From Butyrivibrio proteoclasticus B316 (GTDB lineage: Bacteria > Bacillota > Clostridia > Lachnospirales > Lachnospiraceae), in contig NC_014387.1 of the NCBI RefSeq assembly GCF_000145035.1, positions 1,602,001 to 1,666,000 on the forward strand: 64,000 nt of DNA, written 5' to 3'. The translations under genes were made by a program, and so were the position numbers. The notes under the pieces are model-generated. The model had not been told where the DNA came from. It saw nothing but the letters and a program-made list of their open reading frames with translations, and did no database searches. Below are positions 61,047-64,000 of this stretch, in pieces; the first letter of the stretch is position 1; the number at the start of each line of letters is the position of its first letter.

Positions 61047-62720
61047 ATGGCTAAGAACAGTGACAGAGTTATGGAAGGCCTTCAACAGGCTCCACACAGA
61101 AGTTTATTTAATGCTCTTGGATTTACTGAGGAAGAGAGAAGAAAACCTCTTGTTGGTATTGTAAGCTCATATAACGAGATAGTTCCGGGGCACATGAACC
61201 TTGATAAGATTACAGAAGCTGTTAAGCTTGCGGTTGCTGAAGCGGGTGGTATGCCTGTAGTTGTTCCTGCTATTGCAGTATGCGATGGTATTGCTATGGG
61301 ACATGTTGGAATGAAGTATTCTCTGGTTACCAGGGATCTTATCGCTGATAGTACCGAGTGTCTTGCCAAAGCACATGCTTTTGATGGAATGGTATGCATT
61401 CCAAACTGTGACAAGAATGTTCCCGGCCTTTTGATGGCTGCAGCCAGAGTGAATATTCCGACCGTATTTGTTTCCGGTGGTCCAATGATGGCTGGAAGAG
61501 TTGATGGACACAAGACATCTCTTTCATCTATGTTTGAGGCCGTTGGAAGTGTTTCTGCCGGCAAGATGACTCCTGAGAAGCTCTGCGAATATGAAGAAAA
61601 GGCATGCCCTACATGTGGATCCTGCTCCGGTATGTATACAGCTAACTCTATGAACTGTCTTACAGAGGCTATTGGAATGGGACTTCCCGGAAATGGTACA
61701 ATTCCGGCTGTTTATTCAGCCCGCATCAGACTTGCCAAGCATGCAGGCTATGCAGTAATGAACCTTATAGAGAAGAATATAAGACCTAAAGATATTATGA
61801 CAAGGGAAGCGTTCATGAATGCAATGGCTATGGATATGGCTCTTGGATGTTCTACAAATACGATGCTTCATTTACCTGCTATTGCCCATGAAGCAGGAGT
61901 TGAGCTTGATATGGAAATAGCCAATGAAGTTTCTGCAAAGACTCCTAATCTGTGCCATCTTGCACCTGCCGGCCCTACATATATGGAAGACTTAAATGAA
62001 GCAGGCGGTGTGCTTGCAGTAATGAGCGAACTCGTTAAGAAGAATCTTATCAATACAGATGTGATCACAGCCACAGGTAAGACTATCAAAGAAAACCTTG
62101 AAGGTGTCAGAAACCTTAATCCTGAGGTGATCAGACCAATTGAGAACCCATATATGCAGTCAGGCGGAATAGCCGTTCTCAAGGGAAATATCGCTCCTGA
62201 TACAGGTATTGTCAAAAAGTCAGCTGTTGCTCCTGAGATGATGACACATGAAGGACCTGCAAGAGTATTTGACTGTGAAGAAGATGCGATTTCTGCTATT
62301 CTTGGGGGTAAGATTGTAGCAGGAGATGTTGTGGTTATCAGATATGAAGGACCTAAGGGTGGCCCAGGTATGAGAGAAATGCTCAATCCTACATCTGCAA
62401 TTGCCGGTATGGGACTTGGCTCAACCGTAGCACTGATTACTGATGGAAGATTTTCCGGAGCGAGCCGCGGAGCCTCTATTGGACATGTGTCCCCTGAGGC
62501 GGCTGTGGGTGGACCGATTGCTCTTATTGAAGAGGGAGATATTATCAGCATTGATATTCCTAACAATGCCCTTAATGTTAAGGTTTCTGATGAAGAACTA
62601 GCTAAGAGAAGAGAAAAATGGCAGCCAAGAGAACCTAAGGTTAATACAGGTTATCTTGCTCGTTATAGAGAACTTGTTACATCAGGTAACAGAGGAGCTA
62701 TTCTGGAAATTAAGAAATAA
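61047..62720 (+). CDS. ilvD: Dihydroxy-acid dehydratase
   Basis: 557 codons from ATG 61047 with AAAGGAG at 61032-61038. It dehydrates dihydroxy acids to the keto acids for valine and isoleucine using an Fe-S cluster. Cysteines of the cluster are in [14 protein letters not shown] (about residues 118-131) and [20 protein letters not shown] (about 188-207). [20 protein letters not shown] near the end is the family signature. It is 14 bp behind the GT-C-like gene and 26 bp ahead of ilvB. Confidence 0.98.
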   Translation: MAKNSDRVMEGLQQAPHRSLFNALGFTEEERRKPLVGIVSSYNEIVPGHMNLDKITEAVKLAVAEAGGMPVVVPAIAVCDGIAMGHVGMKYSLVTRDLIADSTECLAKAHAFDGMVCIPNCDKNVPGLLMAAARVNIPTVFVSGGPMMAGRVDGHKTSLSSMFEAVGSVSAGKMTPEKLCEYEEKACPTCGSCSGMYTANSMNCLTEAIGMGLPGNGTIPAVYSARIRLAKHAGYAVMNLIEKNIRPKDIMTREAFMNAMAMDMALGCSTNTMLHLPAIAHEAGVELDMEIANEVSAKTPNLCHLAPAGPTYMEDLNEAGGVLAVMSELVKKNLINTDVITATGKTIKENLEGVRNLNPEVIRPIENPYMQSGGIAVLKGNIAPDTGIVKKSAVAPEMMTHEGPARVFDCEEDAISAILGGKIVAGDVVVIRYEGPKGGPGMREMLNPTSAIAGMGLGSTVALITDGRFSGASRGASIGHVSPEAAVGGPIALIEEGDIISIDIPNNALNVKVSDEELAKRREKWQPREPKVNTGYLARYRELVTSGNRGAILEIKK

Positions 62721-62746
62721 TTTTGTCTTAGAAGGAGTATGAAAAA

Positions 62747-64000
62747 ATGCAGCTTACCGGAGCACAGATTGTTCTTGAATGTCTCAAGGAACAGGGAGTT
62801 AACACAATCTTTGGATATCCTGGGGGAACTATATTAAATATTTATGACGAATTGTATAAGCAAAGTGATAACTTTTTGCACATTCTGACCAGCCATGAAC
62901 AAGGGGCTGCCCATGCAGCTGATGGCTATGCTAGATCCACAGGAAAGGTTGGGGTTTGCTTTGCTACAAGCGGACCCGGTTCAACTAATCTCGTAACCGG
63001 AATTGCTACAGCATACATGGATTCTGTTCCCATGGTTGCTATAACCTGCAATGTTACCCTTCCTCTTTTGGGAAAGGATTCCTTTCAGGAGGTTGACATT
63101 GCCGGTATTACTATGCCGATTACCAAGCATGGGTACATTGTAAAAGATGTTAAAGAACTGGCTGATACTATTCGCAAGGCATTTAAGATTGCAAGAAGTG
63201 GAAGACCGGGACCTGTTCTGGTTGATATTACAAAAGATGTTACTGCCAAAACCTGTGATTTCAGACCTGTTGTAATAGCTGATGAAGAGCCGGCAAAGAC
63301 TTTTAAGACAGATGATATTAATACTGCTGTCAAGATGATCAAGGCTTCTAAAAGACCATATATTTATGTCGGTGGCGGGGCAGTAATTTCAGGAGCATCT
63401 GAGGAACTAAAGAAATTTGCTGAGCTTGTTCAGGCACCTGTTTGCGATACCTTAATGGGCAAAGGTGCTTTTGACGGTACCAATAAGCTTTATACCGGAA
63501 TGATAGGTATGCATGGTACTAAAACATCTAATTTTGGTGTAAGTGAATGTGATCTTTTAATAACTCTTGGTGCAAGATTTTCAGACAGAGTTACAGGTAA
63601 TGCCAAGACGTTTGCTTCTAAGGCCAAGATTCTTCAGATTGATATAGATGCTGCCGAGATCAACAAGAATATTCATGTTAATTATGCTATAGTTGGAGAC
63701 CTTAAGAAAGTTCTTGAGTGCATCAATTCCAAGCTTGATCAGATGGATCACAGCCAGTGGCTGGCTAAAATTGATGAGTATAAAGAAAAATATCCACTTT
63801 CCTATGATACAAGTAAACTTACCTGTCCTTATATTATCGAGGAACTTGATAAGCTGACTAAGGGAGATGCTATCATTACAACTGATGTTGGACAGCATCA
63901 AATGTGGGCTGCTCAGTATTATAAATATAGAGAGCCGAGAACTTTCCTTACAAGTGGAGGACTTGGCACAATGGGCTATGGCCTTGGAGCTTGCATAGGA
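62747..64000 (+). CDS. ilvB: Acetolactate synthase large subunit, N-terminal part
   Basis: 418 codons are seen from ATG 62747 (AGAAGGAG at 62730-62737); the frame is still open at the window end, so about the last quarter is missing. The first domain has the catalytic Glu in SHEQGAAHAADGYARSTG (about residues 46-63) and ATSGPGSTNLVTGIATAYMD; the middle FAD domain follows; ITTDVGQHQMWAAQYY starts the thiamine-diphosphate domain. The enzyme condenses two pyruvates or pyruvate plus 2-oxobutyrate, the first common step of branched-chain synthesis, and needs the cofactor made by ThiN. A regulatory ilvN gene may lie downstream. Confidence 0.96.
   Translation, partial: MQLTGAQIVLECLKEQGVNTIFGYPGGTILNIYDELYKQSDNFLHILTSHEQGAAHAADGYARSTGKVGVCFATSGPGSTNLVTGIATAYMDSVPMVAITCNVTLPLLGKDSFQEVDIAGITMPITKHGYIVKDVKELADTIRKAFKIARSGRPGPVLVDITKDVTAKTCDFRPVVIADEEPAKTFKTDDINTAVKMIKASKRPYIYVGGGAVISGASEELKKFAELVQAPVCDTLMGKGAFDGTNKLYTGMIGMHGTKTSNFGVSECDLLITLGARFSDRVTGNAKTFASKAKILQIDIDAAEINKNIHVNYAIVGDLKKVLECINSKLDQMDHSQWLAKIDEYKEKYPLSYDTSKLTCPYIIEELDKLTKGDAIITTDVGQHQMWAAQYYKYREPRTFLTSGGLGTMGYGLGACIG

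Noticed and set aside
61868..62566. Minus-strand open frame of 232 codons inside ilvD
   Set aside because: Fully antisense to the conserved dihydroxy-acid dehydratase; its Pro/Ser/Ile-rich composition is that of a shadow frame.

Overview
The window reads as a stretch of core chromosome from an anaerobic member of the Lachnospiraceae (class Clostridia), most like Butyrivibrio or Pseudobutyrivibrio. This is inferred from the AT-rich, low-GC Gram-positive style of the sequence (AGGAG-type ribosome binding sites, TTG and GTG starts), the clustering secG-rnr-smpB-ssrA, an NfnAB-type transhydrogenase, formate-tetrahydrofolate ligase with FolD, and a YesM/YesN-like two-component system beside a sugar ABC transporter. 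No phage, insertion sequence, CRISPR array, rRNA or tRNA was recognised. Almost all genes point rightwards; the exceptions are one small unknown gene (15.5-16.1 kb), the potABCD operon (49-52.7 kb) and aroC (54-55.2 kb).

Layout. 0-8 kb: the end of a HAD phosphatase, an RpiB-like protein, a TPR membrane protein, thiamine pyrophosphokinase, a cation efflux protein, a DUF4153-like membrane protein and phosphoglycerate mutase gpmI. 8-14.5 kb: secG, rnr, smpB, a chemotaxis receptor and the tmRNA gene ssrA, that is, the trans-translation machinery. 14.5-27 kb: proB, an unknown minus-strand gene, ftsK, fhs and folD (one-carbon metabolism), a zinc-ribbon/TPR membrane protein, nfnA-nfnB and a MORN-repeat membrane protein. 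27-36.5 kb: rlmH-phoH-(degenerate PgpH)-ybeY ribosome/RNA cluster, a MOP-type flippase, two FAD oxidoreductases separated by a large palindrome, a small membrane protein and 5-formyltetrahydrofolate cyclo-ligase.

36.5-48.9 kb: sugar ABC transporter (binding lipoprotein and two permeases), YczE-like membrane protein, histidine kinase and AraC-type response regulator, a ParB-like/HAD-like fusion protein, proA, a tandem class II aldolase and a GH25 muramidase. 49-64 kb: potABCD polyamine transporter on the minus strand, a lactonase-family beta-propeller, aroC, a VanY-type carboxypeptidase, tgt-yajC, then leuB, a GT-C-like membrane protein, ilvD and the start of ilvB (branched-chain amino acid synthesis), which runs off the window.

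The parts most worth a second look are a roughly 180-bp foldback filling the gap between the two FAD enzymes (33.3-33.5 kb), the ParB-like/HAD-like fusion (44.1 kb), a shortened PgpH homologue whose HD motif reads HR (28.6 kb), the duplicated aldolase with a decayed second half (46.4 kb), and a cluster of perfect palindromes ahead of rnr (8.6 kb) that shares an exact 17-nt repeat with the thiN leader. All functional statements rest on reading motifs by eye; no database search was run.
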